From: Limnohabitans sp. TEGF004 | GTDB lineage: Bacteria; Pseudomonadota; Gammaproteobacteria; Burkholderiales; Burkholderiaceae_C | Direction: 5' to 3' | Assembly (NCBI RefSeq): GCF_027924965.1 | Contig: NZ_AP027056.1 | Coordinates: 1,178,001 to 1,242,000, forward strand | DNA length: 64,000 bases | Shown here: positions 9,159 to 17,708 of the stretch, piece after piece | Position numbering within the stretch: position 1 is the stretch's first letter | Layout: every line of letters begins with the position of its first letter | The notes under the pieces: model-generated | The model's database searches: none | Told to the model about the DNA's origin: nothing | The model's input: only the letters and a program-made list of their open reading frames with translations | Program-made: the position numbers and the translations under genes

Positions 9159-9202
9159 ACTAACTAAACTAACTTGATTTAGTAAGTCGAGTTATCTTAC
9201 AT
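9159..9202 (+). promoter_or_regulatory. frcB promoter with overlapping inverted repeat (site 2)
   Basis: ACTAACTAAA (9159-9168) and TTTAGTAAGT (9178-9187) form an inverted repeat with 9 of 10 matching positions and a 9-base spacer. TTGATT (9174-9179) and TTACAT (9197-9202) are 17 bases apart and make a plausible sigma-70 promoter for frcB. The repeat covers the -35 box, so binding should repress. The sequence of this repeat differs from site 1, so two regulators or one relaxed motif are possible. Confidence 0.5.
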
Positions 9203-9258
9203 TTAAGTCGCGGCGCAAAAGTGCGTCGGCGATGATTACCAACAACGTGGAGACCTTG

Positions 9259-10257
9259 ATGAAATTGAACACACCTAAATTGATGTTGACAGCTCTTGCC
9301 TTGGCCGCAACCAGCGCCTATGCGGCTGAGCCAGTGATCGGCTTGATCACCAAAACCGAAACCAACCCCTTCTTTGTGAAGATGAAAGAGGGCGCACAAG
9401 CCGAAGCCACCAAACTCGGTGCCAAGGTGATGTCTGCGGCAGGCAAGACAGATGGCGACAACGCAGGTCAAGTCACTGCCATGGAAAACATGATTGCGGC
9501 CGGTGCCAAAACCATTTTGATCACGCCCAGCGACTCCAAAGCCATCGTGCCTGCCATCAAGAAAGCACAAGCACAAGGCGTGATGGTCATCGCCTTGGAC
9601 AGCCCCACAGAACCTGCCAACGCGACTGACGCGTTGTTTGCGACGGACAACTACAAAGCCGGTGTCTTCATTGGTCAATACGCCAAAGCCGCGTTGAATG
9701 GCAAGAAGCCCGTCATCGCCACCCTCGATTTGTTCCCAGGCCACCCTGTGGGCGCACAGCGCCACAACGGTTTCTTGCAAGGCTACGGCTTGACCTCACT
9801 CGACGCCAAGAGCAACGAGTTGGCCAAACCTGCTGAAGTGGTGTGTATGGCCGACAGCTTTGGCGACCGCGCCAAGGGCCAAACCGGCATGGAAAACTGC
9901 TTGCAAAAGAACCCCAACATCAATGTGGTTTACACCATCAATGAACCCGCAGCTGCTGGTGCTTACAACGCACTCAAGGCTGCAGGCAAAGAGAAAGACG
10001 TGTTGATCGTGTCTGTGGATGGCGGCTGCGCTGGCATCAAAGACGTGGGCGCTGGCGTGATCGCAGCGACATCGCAACAATACCCCTTGCGCATGGCCGC
10101 CATGGGTGTGGCTGCGGGTGTGGAATATGCCAAGACCGGTAAAAAAGTCAGCGGCTACACCGACACGGGTGTGACATTGATTGCTGCTAAGGCCATGAAG
10201 GGCGTGGACAGCAAAGACGTGAAAACTGGCGCAGACCTGTGCTGGGGTAACAAGTAA
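9259..10257 (+). CDS. frcB: Sugar ABC transporter periplasmic binding protein (FrcB-like)
   Basis: The 332-residue protein has a signal peptide (MKLNTPKLML..., predicted cleavage after residue 22, AYA) and a type I periplasmic binding fold of the ribose-binding family. Close matches to rhizobial fructose-binding FrcB are recognisable: LITKTETNPFFVKMKEGA, INEPAAAGAYNALK, SVDGGCAGIK and ATSQQYPLRMAA. I start at ATG 9259, because GGAG lies six bases upstream; a longer frame from 9232 lacks a signal-like start. It is the first gene of frcBCA-frcK. Fructose, mannose or ribose specificity is inferred from FrcB similarity. Confidence 0.88.
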   Translation: MKLNTPKLMLTALALAATSAYAAEPVIGLITKTETNPFFVKMKEGAQAEATKLGAKVMSAAGKTDGDNAGQVTAMENMIAAGAKTILITPSDSKAIVPAIKKAQAQGVMVIALDSPTEPANATDALFATDNYKAGVFIGQYAKAALNGKKPVIATLDLFPGHPVGAQRHNGFLQGYGLTSLDAKSNELAKPAEVVCMADSFGDRAKGQTGMENCLQKNPNINVVYTINEPAAAGAYNALKAAGKEKDVLIVSVDGGCAGIKDVGAGVIAATSQQYPLRMAAMGVAAGVEYAKTGKKVSGYTDTGVTLIAAKAMKGVDSKDVKTGADLCWGNK

Positions 10258-10278
10258 AGCGTGATCAAACGCTTGAGT

Positions 10279-10300
10279 GAGGGGGCCGTGTGGCCCCCTC
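10279..10300 (+). other. Intercistronic hairpin between frcB and frcC
   Basis: GAGGGGGCC and GGCCCCCTC form a perfect nine-base stem around a GTGT loop, 21 bases after the frcB stop. No T-run follows, so it is not a classic terminator. Such stems after binding-protein genes often protect the upstream message and reduce read-through, giving more binding protein than permease. That role is inference. Confidence 0.6.
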
Positions 10301-10325
10301 CGATTTCAAAGAAAAAAGTCACTGT

Positions 10326-11285
10326 ATGAATTCCTTCAAAGACAAGCTCCCGCCCATGGGCACCTTGGGGCCGCTGATTGCACTGGTGTTGGCCTGTGTG
10401 TTTTTTGCCAGCCAAAGCGACCGGTTTTTGAGCACCCAAAACTTCTCGCTCATCTTGGCGCAAGTCATGGTGGTGGGCGTGATTGCGATTGGTCAAACCC
10501 TCATCATCTTGACTGCAGGCATTGACTTGTCATGTGGCATGGTCATGGCGCTGGGTGGCATTGTGATGACCAAATTTGCAGCGGACTATGGGCTTTCGAC
10601 GCCCGTCGCAATGGCGTGTGGTTTAGCGGTGACGACCTTGTTTGGTTACCTCAATGGTGTGCTGGTGACGCGCATCAAATTACCGCCTTTCATCGTGACC
10701 TTGGGCACCTTGAACATTGCCTTTGCCATCACGCAGCTTTATTCAGGTTCACAAACCGTGACCGATATTCCTGCTGGCATGAACTGGCTGGGCAACACAT
10801 TTTCATTGGGTGGCGCGACCGTGAGCTACGGCGTGGTGATGATGCTCGGTCTCTATTTATTTACTTGGTTTGCGTTGCGTGAAACCGCAGCAGGCCGACA
10901 TGTGTACGCCGTGGGCAACAGCCCTGAGGCCACACGTTTGACAGGCATCCCGACAGAAAAAGTGCTGTTGGGTGCGTATGTCTTGGCAGGGCTTTGCTAC
11001 GGGCTGGCCGCTATGTTGGGTGTGGCGCGCACAGGCGCGGGTGACCCCAATGCAGGACAAACCGAAAACTTAGATGCCATCACCGCCGTGGTGTTGGGCG
11101 GCACCAGTTTGTTTGGTGGCCGTGGCATTGTGTTGGGTACTTTGGTCGGCGCGTTGATTGTTGGCGTCTTCCGCAACGGCCTCACGCTCATGGGCGTGTC
11201 GTCGGTTTATCAAATTTTGGTCACAGGTATTTTGGTGATCTTGGCTGTGGCCACAGATCAACTCTCACGCAAGGGAGCACGCTAA
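10326..11285 (+). CDS. frcC: Sugar ABC transporter permease (FrcC-like)
   Basis: The 319-residue protein is a hydrophobic BPD_transp_2-type permease of the ribose/xylose/fructose importer class, with repeated transmembrane segments and typical motifs such as LTAGIDLSCG, LPPFIVTLGTLNI, GNSPEATRLTGI and AVVLGGTSLFGGRG. I use ATG 10326 (MNSFKDK), because the longer frame would begin inside the hairpin. It is followed by frcA after two bases. It would form the inner-membrane channel as a homodimer with two FrcA subunits. Confidence 0.9.
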   Translation: MNSFKDKLPPMGTLGPLIALVLACVFFASQSDRFLSTQNFSLILAQVMVVGVIAIGQTLIILTAGIDLSCGMVMALGGIVMTKFAADYGLSTPVAMACGLAVTTLFGYLNGVLVTRIKLPPFIVTLGTLNIAFAITQLYSGSQTVTDIPAGMNWLGNTFSLGGATVSYGVVMMLGLYLFTWFALRETAAGRHVYAVGNSPEATRLTGIPTEKVLLGAYVLAGLCYGLAAMLGVARTGAGDPNAGQTENLDAITAVVLGGTSLFGGRGIVLGTLVGALIVGVFRNGLTLMGVSSVYQILVTGILVILAVATDQLSRKGAR

Positions 11286-11287
11286 TC

Positions 11288-12082
11288 ATGAGCGGCACAC
11301 AACACAACATCGTCATGTCGGCCAAAGGTTTGGTCAAACGCTACGGTCAAGTGACCGCGTTGGACGGTGCAGACTTTGAGCTGCGCGCAGGCGAAATTTT
11401 GGCGGTCATTGGCGACAACGGCGCGGGCAAGTCGTCACTCATCAAATGTTTGTCGGGCGCCACGGTGCCTGATGAAGGCATGATTTCTTTGGATGGCAAC
11501 CCTATCTATTTCAAATCGCCCATCGACGCGCGCCGCGCAGGCATTGAAACCGTGTACCAAGATTTGGCAGTCGCGCCTGCGATGAGCATTGCCGAGAACT
11601 TGTTTTTAGGCCGCGAAATTCGTCGTCCCGGCTTTGCAGGCAACGTGCTGCGCATGCTGGACAAAAAGCGAATGCTGCAAGAAAGCATTGAGCGCATGAA
11701 CGACCTCAAGGTGGGCATTCGCTCGATGACCCAAGCGGTAGAAACCTTGTCTGGCGGTCAGCGTCAGTGCGTGGCTGTCTCCCGCGCTGCAGCATTTGCG
11801 CAGCACGTGGTCATCATGGATGAACCCACGGCTGCGCTGGGCGTGAAAGAAGGCAATATGGTGCTTGAGCTGATTCGCCGCGTGCGCGACAAAGGCCTGC
11901 CCGTGGTGCTGATTTCGCACAACATGCCCCATGTGTTTGAAATTGCTGATCGCATTCATGTGGCTCGATTGGGTAAGCGTGCCGCCGTGTTGAACCCGAA
12001 AAACATCAGCATGAGTGACACCGTGGCTGTGATGACGGGCGCGATGAAGCCCGAAGACATTCCTGCGGAGTGCTTGGCTTGA
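11288..12082 (+). CDS. frcA: Sugar ABC transporter ATPase (FrcA-like, single domain)
   Basis: The 264-residue protein has one ABC domain: Walker A GDNGAGKSS (residues 42-50), signature LSGGQRQ, Walker B VVIMDEPTAAL and the switch histidine in LISHNMPH. RbsA/XylG-type ATPases of this importer class usually have two fused domains; a single short domain is typical of FrcA, which supports the frc assignment. It powers uptake through FrcC. Its stop codon TGA shares bases with the proposed kinase start. Confidence 0.9.
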   Translation: MSGTQHNIVMSAKGLVKRYGQVTALDGADFELRAGEILAVIGDNGAGKSSLIKCLSGATVPDEGMISLDGNPIYFKSPIDARRAGIETVYQDLAVAPAMSIAENLFLGREIRRPGFAGNVLRMLDKKRMLQESIERMNDLKVGIRSMTQAVETLSGGQRQCVAVSRAAAFAQHVVIMDEPTAALGVKEGNMVLELIRRVRDKGLPVVLISHNMPHVFEIADRIHVARLGKRAAVLNPKNISMSDTVAVMTGAMKPEDIPAECLA

Positions 12083-13026
12083 GCACTGCATCACACACGC
12101 CGGTCTGGGTGCTGGGTGAAGCCTTGATGGACTGCATGGCGCAGCCCGATGGCTCGCTGGTGCCGCACTTGGGTGGCAGCCCTTACAACTTGGCTTGCGC
12201 CACAGCGCTGCAAGGTGCGTCGGTGGGGTTCATTGCACCGTTGTCGACGGATGCATTTGGCCAAGCATTGCTCGACCATTTGCAAGCCAACCATGCACGC
12301 AGCTTGTTGCCGCGCTCGGCCTTGCCCACCTCGCTGGCTGTGGTGCAAGTGTATGAGGGGCAACCCAGTTACGGTTTTTACCGTGAAGGCGTGGCCGACC
12401 GTGACTACCAAGTGGCTGATGTGGTGGCTTTGTTAGAGGCGTCGCCGCCAGGTATCTTGCACACGGGCTCGCTCATGGCCATGCCACCCGAGCACCACAA
12501 GGTCTTGCAAATCGTTGCGGCTGCCAAGCGTTTGGGTTGGATCATCAGCGTGGACGTGAACCTGCGCCTACGCGTGGCCCATGATGTGCCTGCGTACTTG
12601 CAAGCCGTGCGTGAAGTGGCGGCCCTTGCCGATTGGCTCAAAGCCAGTGACGAAGATTTAGAACTGCTCGGTTTTGCAGAGGTGTCTTTGGCCAATGCCT
12701 CCAGCTTGGCGACGCATTGGATGGCCCAAGGTTGCTCGCGTGTGGCGTTGACCTTTGGTGCGCAAGGCGCTTATTTGCAAGTGGGTGATGCACATGCACA
12801 AGGCGCAGCGCCCGTGGTGGATGTGAAAGACACAGTGGGCGCAGGCGACACGTTTTGGGGCAGTTGCTTGGCAGATTGGGTACGGCACGACACCTTGAAC
12901 AACAACAGCCTTGCCATGCAACGTGTGCCTGAAACCTTGCAACGCGCCTTGGTGGCTGCCGCCATCAATTGCAGCCGTGTCGGCTGCCAACCTCCCGATA
13001 TAGCGACCTTAGACGCGGCGCTTTAA
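12079..13026 (+). CDS. frcK: PfkB-family sugar kinase, probable fructokinase
   Basis: The product (315 residues from TTG 12079) has the ribokinase-family N-terminal signature GGSPYNLACATALQG and the C-terminal DTVGAGDTFWG with the catalytic aspartate. GGAG at 12067-12070 sits eight bases before this TTG, which overlaps the frcA stop as TTGA; GTG 12070 in the same frame has no ribosome site and is less likely. It would phosphorylate the imported sugar, most likely fructose to fructose-6-phosphate, for use by Pgi and Zwf encoded next door. Specificity is inferred from context and similarity to fructokinases. Confidence 0.86.
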   Translation: MSTASHTPVWVLGEALMDCMAQPDGSLVPHLGGSPYNLACATALQGASVGFIAPLSTDAFGQALLDHLQANHARSLLPRSALPTSLAVVQVYEGQPSYGFYREGVADRDYQVADVVALLEASPPGILHTGSLMAMPPEHHKVLQIVAAAKRLGWIISVDVNLRLRVAHDVPAYLQAVREVAALADWLKASDEDLELLGFAEVSLANASSLATHWMAQGCSRVALTFGAQGAYLQVGDAHAQGAAPVVDVKDTVGAGDTFWGSCLADWVRHDTLNNNSLAMQRVPETLQRALVAAAINCSRVGCQPPDIATLDAAL

Positions 13027-13099
13027 CAGCCGCCTTCGTCTCGGCGAGAATGTGCAAGATTGTTGATTCACCCCAACCCAGTTTCTGCACCTTCGGACC

Positions 13100-13924
13100 A
13101 TGTCCCAGCCCATTGCCTCATCCACGACAGCGAGCCCATTTCAAGGCGCCATTGGCGTGTTTGATTCGGGTGTCGGTGGCCTGTCCGTCTTGCGCGCCAT
13201 CCGCGCTGCGCTGCCGCATGAGCACTTGGTGTATGTGGCGGACTCCGGTCACGCCCCGTATGGCGACCAATCTGAAGCGCACATCACCCAACGCACGCTG
13301 ACTGTGGGCAACTGGTTGGCCGAGCAAGGCGTGAAGGGCATCACCATCGCTTGCAACACGGCCACGGTGGTGGCCGCCAAAACCTTGCGCGAACAAACGC
13401 ATTTGCCCGTGGTGGCGATTGAGCCCGCCATCAAGCCCGCCGTGGCACTGACGCGCAGCGGCGTGGTGGGCGTGTTGGCCACGCGCCAAACCGTGCAAAG
13501 CGCGGCGGTGGCTAAGCTGGTTGAGTTGTATGGCGCGGACAAACGCATCTTGCTGCAAGGCTGCCCCGGTTTGGTGGAGCAAGTCGAACGCGCCGATTTG
13601 CACAGCGCTGAAACTGAAAGCCTGGTGCGCCAGTTCATCACGCCGCTGCTAGAGCAGGGCGCAGACACCTTGGTGCTGGGCTGCACGCATTACCCGTTTT
13701 TACGCGACACCATCCAACGCGTTGCGGGTGAGGGCGTGACGTTGCTCGATCCTGCCGAGGCTGTGGCCCGAGAGTTGGCCCGTCGTTTGGCAAACAACGG
13801 GAGTTTGTCTAGCGCAAGCCAGCAAGGACACGTGCAGTTTTTCACCTCAGGCGATGTGGCGCAGGCACAAGCCGTCATGTCCCACCTGTGGGACGCGCCG
13901 CTCACGGTGCAGGCGCTGCCTTAA
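13100..13924 (+). CDS. murI: Glutamate racemase
   Basis: Makes D-glutamate for peptidoglycan. The 274-residue protein shows the family motifs GVFDSGVGGLSVLRAI with Asp22, the first catalytic cysteine in ACNTATVVA (Cys85) and the second in GCTHYPFL (Cys195). Length is typical. It follows frcK by 73 bases on the same strand but is functionally unrelated, so it may have its own promoter; I could not identify one confidently. Confidence 0.95.
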   Translation: MSQPIASSTTASPFQGAIGVFDSGVGGLSVLRAIRAALPHEHLVYVADSGHAPYGDQSEAHITQRTLTVGNWLAEQGVKGITIACNTATVVAAKTLREQTHLPVVAIEPAIKPAVALTRSGVVGVLATRQTVQSAAVAKLVELYGADKRILLQGCPGLVEQVERADLHSAETESLVRQFITPLLEQGADTLVLGCTHYPFLRDTIQRVAGEGVTLLDPAEAVARELARRLANNGSLSSASQQGHVQFFTSGDVAQAQAVMSHLWDAPLTVQALP

Positions 13925-13937
13925 AGGCTTGGGCCGA

Positions 13938-13967
13938 TAGCCCCTAAAACCCGAAGGGAAGGGGCTA
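13938..13967 (+). other. Hairpin between murI and the ygiQ-type gene
   Basis: TAGCCCCT and AGGGGCTA are perfect eight-base arms, and the loop contains a further CCC-GAA-GGG stem. No T-run follows. It may be a weak terminator for murI or a leader structure for the downstream gene, which starts 13 bases later; the latter position could hide its ribosome site. Confidence 0.45.
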
Positions 13968-13979
13968 ACCCGTACACTT

Positions 13980-16304
13980 ATGCCCTTCATGAATGCCTAC
14001 GCCGACGTCTCCCTTTTCCCCCGCAACGCCAAGCCGCTGACCAGTTACCGCAAATACTGGGCGGCCCGTTTTGGCACGGCCCCGTTTTTACCGATGTCGC
14101 GCGAGGAAATGACACAGCTCGGCTGGGACAGCTGCGACATCATCATCGTCACCGGCGACGCGTATGTGGATCACCCGAGCTTTGGCATGGCCGTCATTGG
14201 CCGCATGCTTGAGAACCAAGGTTTTCGCGTGGGCATCATCGCCCAACCCGATTGGCAAAGTGCTGCCCCCTTCAAAGCGCTGGGCAAACCGAACCTGTTT
14301 TTCGGCGTGACCGCCGGCAACATGGATTCGATGATCAACCGCTACACCGCTGACCGCAAAATTCGCACCGACGACGCCTACACCCCAGGCGATGTGGGTG
14401 GCAAGCGCCCCGACCGCGCCGCACTGGTGTACAGCCAACGCTGCAAAGAAGCCTACAACGATGTGCCCATCGTGTTGGGTGGTATTGAAGGCTCGTTGCG
14501 CCGCATTGCGCATTACGATTACTGGTCCGACAAAGTGCGCCGCTCCATCGTGGTGGACAGCAAATGCGATTTGCTGCTGTACGGCAACGCCGAGCGCGCG
14601 ATTGTGGAAATCGCCCACCGCTTGGCTGCCAAAGAGCCGGTGCAAGACATCACCGATGTGCGCGGTACCGCCTTTGTGCGTCGCGAAACGCCAGAAGGCT
14701 GGTTTGAAATTGACTCGTCCAGCATTGATGTGCCGGGCAGGGTGGAGGCCCACGTCAATCCGTATTTGATGGTGAGCGAGCAAGCCAAAGCGCAGGGTGA
14801 AACCTGTGCGCGTGAAGACGAGGCCAATGCGGTGGCGGATGCCGCCAATGCGCAGGTCGGTGCAAAAGTCATTAACTTTGTACCGAACCCAGCGTTCCAA
14901 GGCAAAGGCAAACTCAAAGTGCCTCCACGCGAGCGCAGCGTGATCCGCCTGCCCGCGTACGAACAAGTCAAGTCAGACCCCATCCTTTATGCCCACGCCA
15001 ACCGCGTGCTGCACTTAGAAACCAACCCCGGCAACGCCCGTGCTTTGGTGCAAGCCCACGGCGAAGGCCATACCGCGCGTGATGTGTGGGTCAACCCACC
15101 GCCCATCCCGCTGACCACAGCAGAGATGGACCACGTGTTTGACTTGCCGTACGCGCGCAGCCCACATTCTGCCTATGCGGATGAGAACGGCAGCCACGAT
15201 GGCGCCACCAAAATCCCCGCGTGGGAGATGATTCGCTTCAGCGTCAACATCATGCGTGGTTGCTTTGGGGGTTGTACGTTTTGCTCCATCACCGAGCACG
15301 AAGGCCGCATCATCCAAAGCCGCAGTGAAGAGTCGGTCATTCGCGAGATTGAAGACATCCGCGACAAAGTGTCTGGCTTCACCGGCGTCATCTCCGACCT
15401 CGGTGGCCCCACCGCCAATATGTACCGCTTGGGTTGCAAAAGCCCAGAGATTGAAGCAGCCTGCCGTAAGCCCAGCTGCGTGTACCCCGGCATTTGCCAA
15501 AACTTGGGCACCAACCACACACCGCTCATCAACATTTACCGCCGTGGGCGTGCACTCAAGGGCATCAAGAAAATCTTGATTGGCTCAGGCCTGCGTTACG
15601 ACTTGGCCGTCAAGTCGCCTGAGTACGTGAAAGAGCTGGTGCAGCACCACGTGGGTGGCTACCTCAAGATTGCGCCTGAGCACACCGAAGGTGGCCCACT
15701 GTCGAAGATGATGAAACCCGGCATCGGCTCGTATGACCGCTTCAAAACCATGTTCGACAAGTTCAGCGAAGAAGTGGGCAAGAAGCAGTTCCTCGTGCCT
15801 TACTTCATCGCCGCCCACCCTGGCACCAGCGACGAAGACATGATGAACTTGGCCCTGTGGCTCAAGCGCAATGGCTTTCGCGCCGACCAAGTGCAAACCT
15901 TCTACCCCAGCCCAATGGCCACGGCCACGGCCATGTACCACTCAGGCCGCAACCCCTTGGGCCGCGTGACGCGCACCAGTGAGAGCGTGGACATCGTGCG
16001 CGGCGAGCGTCGCCGTCGTTTGCACAAAGCTTTTCTGCGCTACCACGATGCGAACAACTGGCCTTTGTTGCGTGAGGCCTTGAAGGCCATGGGCCGTGCC
16101 GACCTGATTGGCAATGGCAAGCAGCATTTGATTCCGACCTTCCAGCCTCTGACGGATGGTGGCTACACCAGTGCGCGTCGCAAGAACAGCACGGCTACGC
16201 CTACCAAGGGGCGTGTGCTCACCCAGCACACAGGTTTGCCACCACGTGTGAATGGCGCAGGCAAACCCAGCGCCAACGTCGCCAAGCGAAAACCCAACCG
16301 TTGA
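13980..16304 (+). CDS. ygiQ: YgiQ-family radical SAM protein
   Basis: The 774-residue protein belongs to the YgiQ (UPF0313) family, which couples an N-terminal cobalamin-binding-like region (residues roughly 20-200, with [16 protein letters not shown]) to a radical SAM core. The cluster motif is [10 protein letters not shown] (CxxxCxxC) near residue 430. The C-terminal tail is basic and low in complexity. The substrate of the family is not established. Length is close to E. coli YgiQ. Translation may begin at ATG 13980 or 13989; no clear ribosome site separates them. Confidence 0.92.
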   Translation: MPFMNAYADVSLFPRNAKPLTSYRKYWAARFGTAPFLPMSREEMTQLGWDSCDIIIVTGDAYVDHPSFGMAVIGRMLENQGFRVGIIAQPDWQSAAPFKALGKPNLFFGVTAGNMDSMINRYTADRKIRTDDAYTPGDVGGKRPDRAALVYSQRCKEAYNDVPIVLGGIEGSLRRIAHYDYWSDKVRRSIVVDSKCDLLLYGNAERAIVEIAHRLAAKEPVQDITDVRGTAFVRRETPEGWFEIDSSSIDVPGRVEAHVNPYLMVSEQAKAQGETCAREDEANAVADAANAQVGAKVINFVPNPAFQGKGKLKVPPRERSVIRLPAYEQVKSDPILYAHANRVLHLETNPGNARALVQAHGEGHTARDVWVNPPPIPLTTAEMDHVFDLPYARSPHSAYADENGSHDGATKIPAWEMIRFSVNIMRGCFGGCTFCSITEHEGRIIQSRSEESVIREIEDIRDKVSGFTGVISDLGGPTANMYRLGCKSPEIEAACRKPSCVYPGICQNLGTNHTPLINIYRRGRALKGIKKILIGSGLRYDLAVKSPEYVKELVQHHVGGYLKIAPEHTEGGPLSKMMKPGIGSYDRFKTMFDKFSEEVGKKQFLVPYFIAAHPGTSDEDMMNLALWLKRNGFRADQVQTFYPSPMATATAMYHSGRNPLGRVTRTSESVDIVRGERRRRLHKAFLRYHDANNWPLLREALKAMGRADLIGNGKQHLIPTFQPLTDGGYTSARRKNSTATPTKGRVLTQHTGLPPRVNGAGKPSANVAKRKPNR

Positions 16305-16312
16305 TGTGAGAA

Positions 16313-16335
16313 GTCTGAGCGAGAACCGCTCAGAC
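16313..16335. terminator. Convergent hairpin between ygiQ and smpB
   Basis: GTCTGAGCG and CGCTCAGAC are perfect nine-base arms with a five-base loop, placed exactly between the convergent stops. Neither strand has a clean T-run after the stem, so it may act as a weak bidirectional terminator or a 3' end-protecting stem. Confidence 0.5.
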
Positions 16336-16343
16336 AGATGTGT

Positions 16344-16820
16344 TTAGCGGCTGCGCGACTTCATCGCACGCTCCACCTCGCGCTTGCCTTCGCGGTCCTT
16401 GATGGTGTCGCGCTTGTCGTGCTCAGCCTTGCCTTTGGCCAGCGCGATGTCGCATTTGATCTTGCCGTTTTTCCAATGCAGGTTGATAGGCACGAGGGTG
16501 TGGCCTTTTTGCTCGACCTTGCCGATGAGACGTTTGATCTCGTCTTTTTTCAGCAGCAGCTTTTTTGTGCGCACATTGTCTGGGTTGACGTGGCTGGACG
16601 CTGTGTGCAGTGGGTTGATTTGGCAGCCGATCAAAAACAACTCGCCATTGCGCACCACCACATAGCCGTCGGTGAGCTGCACTTTGCCTTCTCGGGCAGA
16701 TTTGACCTCCCAGCCTTCCAGCACCATGCCTGCCTCGAACTTTTCTTCGAAGAAGTAGTTGTACGCCGCCTTTTTGTTGTCAGCGATGCGCGATTGAGTT
16801 GCAGGTTTTTTGGTAGCCAT
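16344..16820 (-). CDS. smpB: SsrA-binding protein SmpB
   Basis: Partner of tmRNA in rescue of stalled ribosomes. The 158-residue protein has the OB-fold motifs of the family: [32 protein letters not shown] and the NPLHTAS segment, plus the lysine/arginine-rich C-terminal tail ending in KSRSR that enters the ribosome decoding site. It is divergent from ratA with only 47 bases between them, the same order as in E. coli. The tmRNA gene itself is not in this window. Confidence 0.97.
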   Translation of the reverse strand: MATKKPATQSRIADNKKAAYNYFFEEKFEAGMVLEGWEVKSAREGKVQLTDGYVVVRNGELFLIGCQINPLHTASSHVNPDNVRTKKLLLKKDEIKRLIGKVEQKGHTLVPINLHWKNGKIKCDIALAKGKAEHDKRDTIKDREGKREVERAMKSRSR

Positions 16821-16867
16821 TTAGGTAATGTGGGGACAGTAGAGCTTCTTACAATGTGGACCATTCT

Positions 16868-17320
16868 ATGAAAACCGTACACAAGTCCGTTCTTATCTGG
16901 TTTAGCGCTGAAGAAATGTTTGCGCTGGTTACTGATGTGGCCCGATATCCTGAGTTTTTGCCTTGGTGCGACCGCGCTGCAGTGCTCGAAACCCATGCCG
17001 ATGGTGCGACAGCCCAAGTGGGTATGACCTTTGGTGGCTTTCACAAAAGCTTCACCACACGCAACGTGCACATCGAAGGCCGCCAAGTCAAGTTGGAACT
17101 CGTGGATGGCCCGTTTAAGCATTTGGATGGCACCTGGGATTTCCATCCGCTGCTCGACCCCAACACCCAAGAGCCCCAACGCGCTTGCCGCATTGAGCTG
17201 ACCTTGAACTACGCCTTCGAGAGCATGTTTGGCGCCTTGGTAGGCCCCGTGTTCGACAAAATCGCCGCCACCTTGGTGGACGCGTTTGTGAAGCGGGCAG
17301 AGCAGGTGTACGTCGCGTGA
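16868..17320 (+). CDS. ratA: RatA/Coq10-type START-domain protein
   Basis: The 150-residue protein is a polyketide-cyclase/START-domain member, with FSAEEMFALVTDVARYPEFLPWC near the N-terminus and LVDGPFKHLDGTWDF in the middle, as in RatA/YfjG and the mitochondrial ubiquinone-binding Coq10. RatA was once described as a ribosome-association toxin, but the family is also linked to ubiquinone function; sequence cannot choose. I start at ATG 16868, because the in-frame GTG at 16856 adds only four unsupported residues. It is followed by ratB with a GTGA overlap. Confidence 0.9.
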   Translation: MKTVHKSVLIWFSAEEMFALVTDVARYPEFLPWCDRAAVLETHADGATAQVGMTFGGFHKSFTTRNVHIEGRQVKLELVDGPFKHLDGTWDFHPLLDPNTQEPQRACRIELTLNYAFESMFGALVGPVFDKIAATLVDAFVKRAEQVYVA

Positions 17321-17682
17321 GTACTGACAGCGTGAATGCCACCGTCCACATCACCGTGATGTATTCGCCCGCACCCCGTGTGGTGCATGAGTTCGTGTTG
17401 CCACTCAGCGCTGGCGTGACGGTGATGCAAGCCTTGCAACAAAGCGGCATGCTGGCTGAATGTCCAGAGATTGACTTGAGCCAGCCCGAAGCCTTTACCG
17501 TGTGCATTTGGGGCAAGAAGACAACGCCCAACCATGTGTTGCGCGATTTAGACCGTATTGAAATTTGCCGTGCTTTGACCGTTGACCCAAAGGTAGCGCG
17601 TCGTGAGCGATTCCAAAAACAAGGCACCAGCCGCGCAGGCTTGTTCTCTAAGCGCCGCGCGGGCGCGAAGCCCGGCTACTAA
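17317..17682 (+). CDS. ratB: RnfH/RatB-family ubiquitin-like protein
   Basis: The 121-residue protein belongs to the RnfH family (UPF0125), a small beta-grasp fold. Visible family features are VMYSPAPRVVHEFVLPL, IWGKKTTPNHVLRDLDRIEICRALTVDPKVARRER. It begins at GTG 17317, overlapping the ratA stop as GTGA, so the pair is translationally coupled as in E. coli ratAB. The C-terminal 25 residues are basic. Its function is unclear in general; despite its name, I would not read the pair as a proven toxin-antitoxin system. Confidence 0.9.
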   Translation: MSTDSVNATVHITVMYSPAPRVVHEFVLPLSAGVTVMQALQQSGMLAECPEIDLSQPEAFTVCIWGKKTTPNHVLRDLDRIEICRALTVDPKVARRERFQKQGTSRAGLFSKRRAGAKPGY

Positions 17683-17708
17683 GCGTAGCCAAACTCAGGC
17701 AAACAACC

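Noticed and set aside
16868..17682. RatA-RatB as a toxin-antitoxin module
   Set aside because: Homology is to Coq10-type START and RnfH-type beta-grasp proteins; the conserved smpB-ratA-ratB order argues for a housekeeping role.
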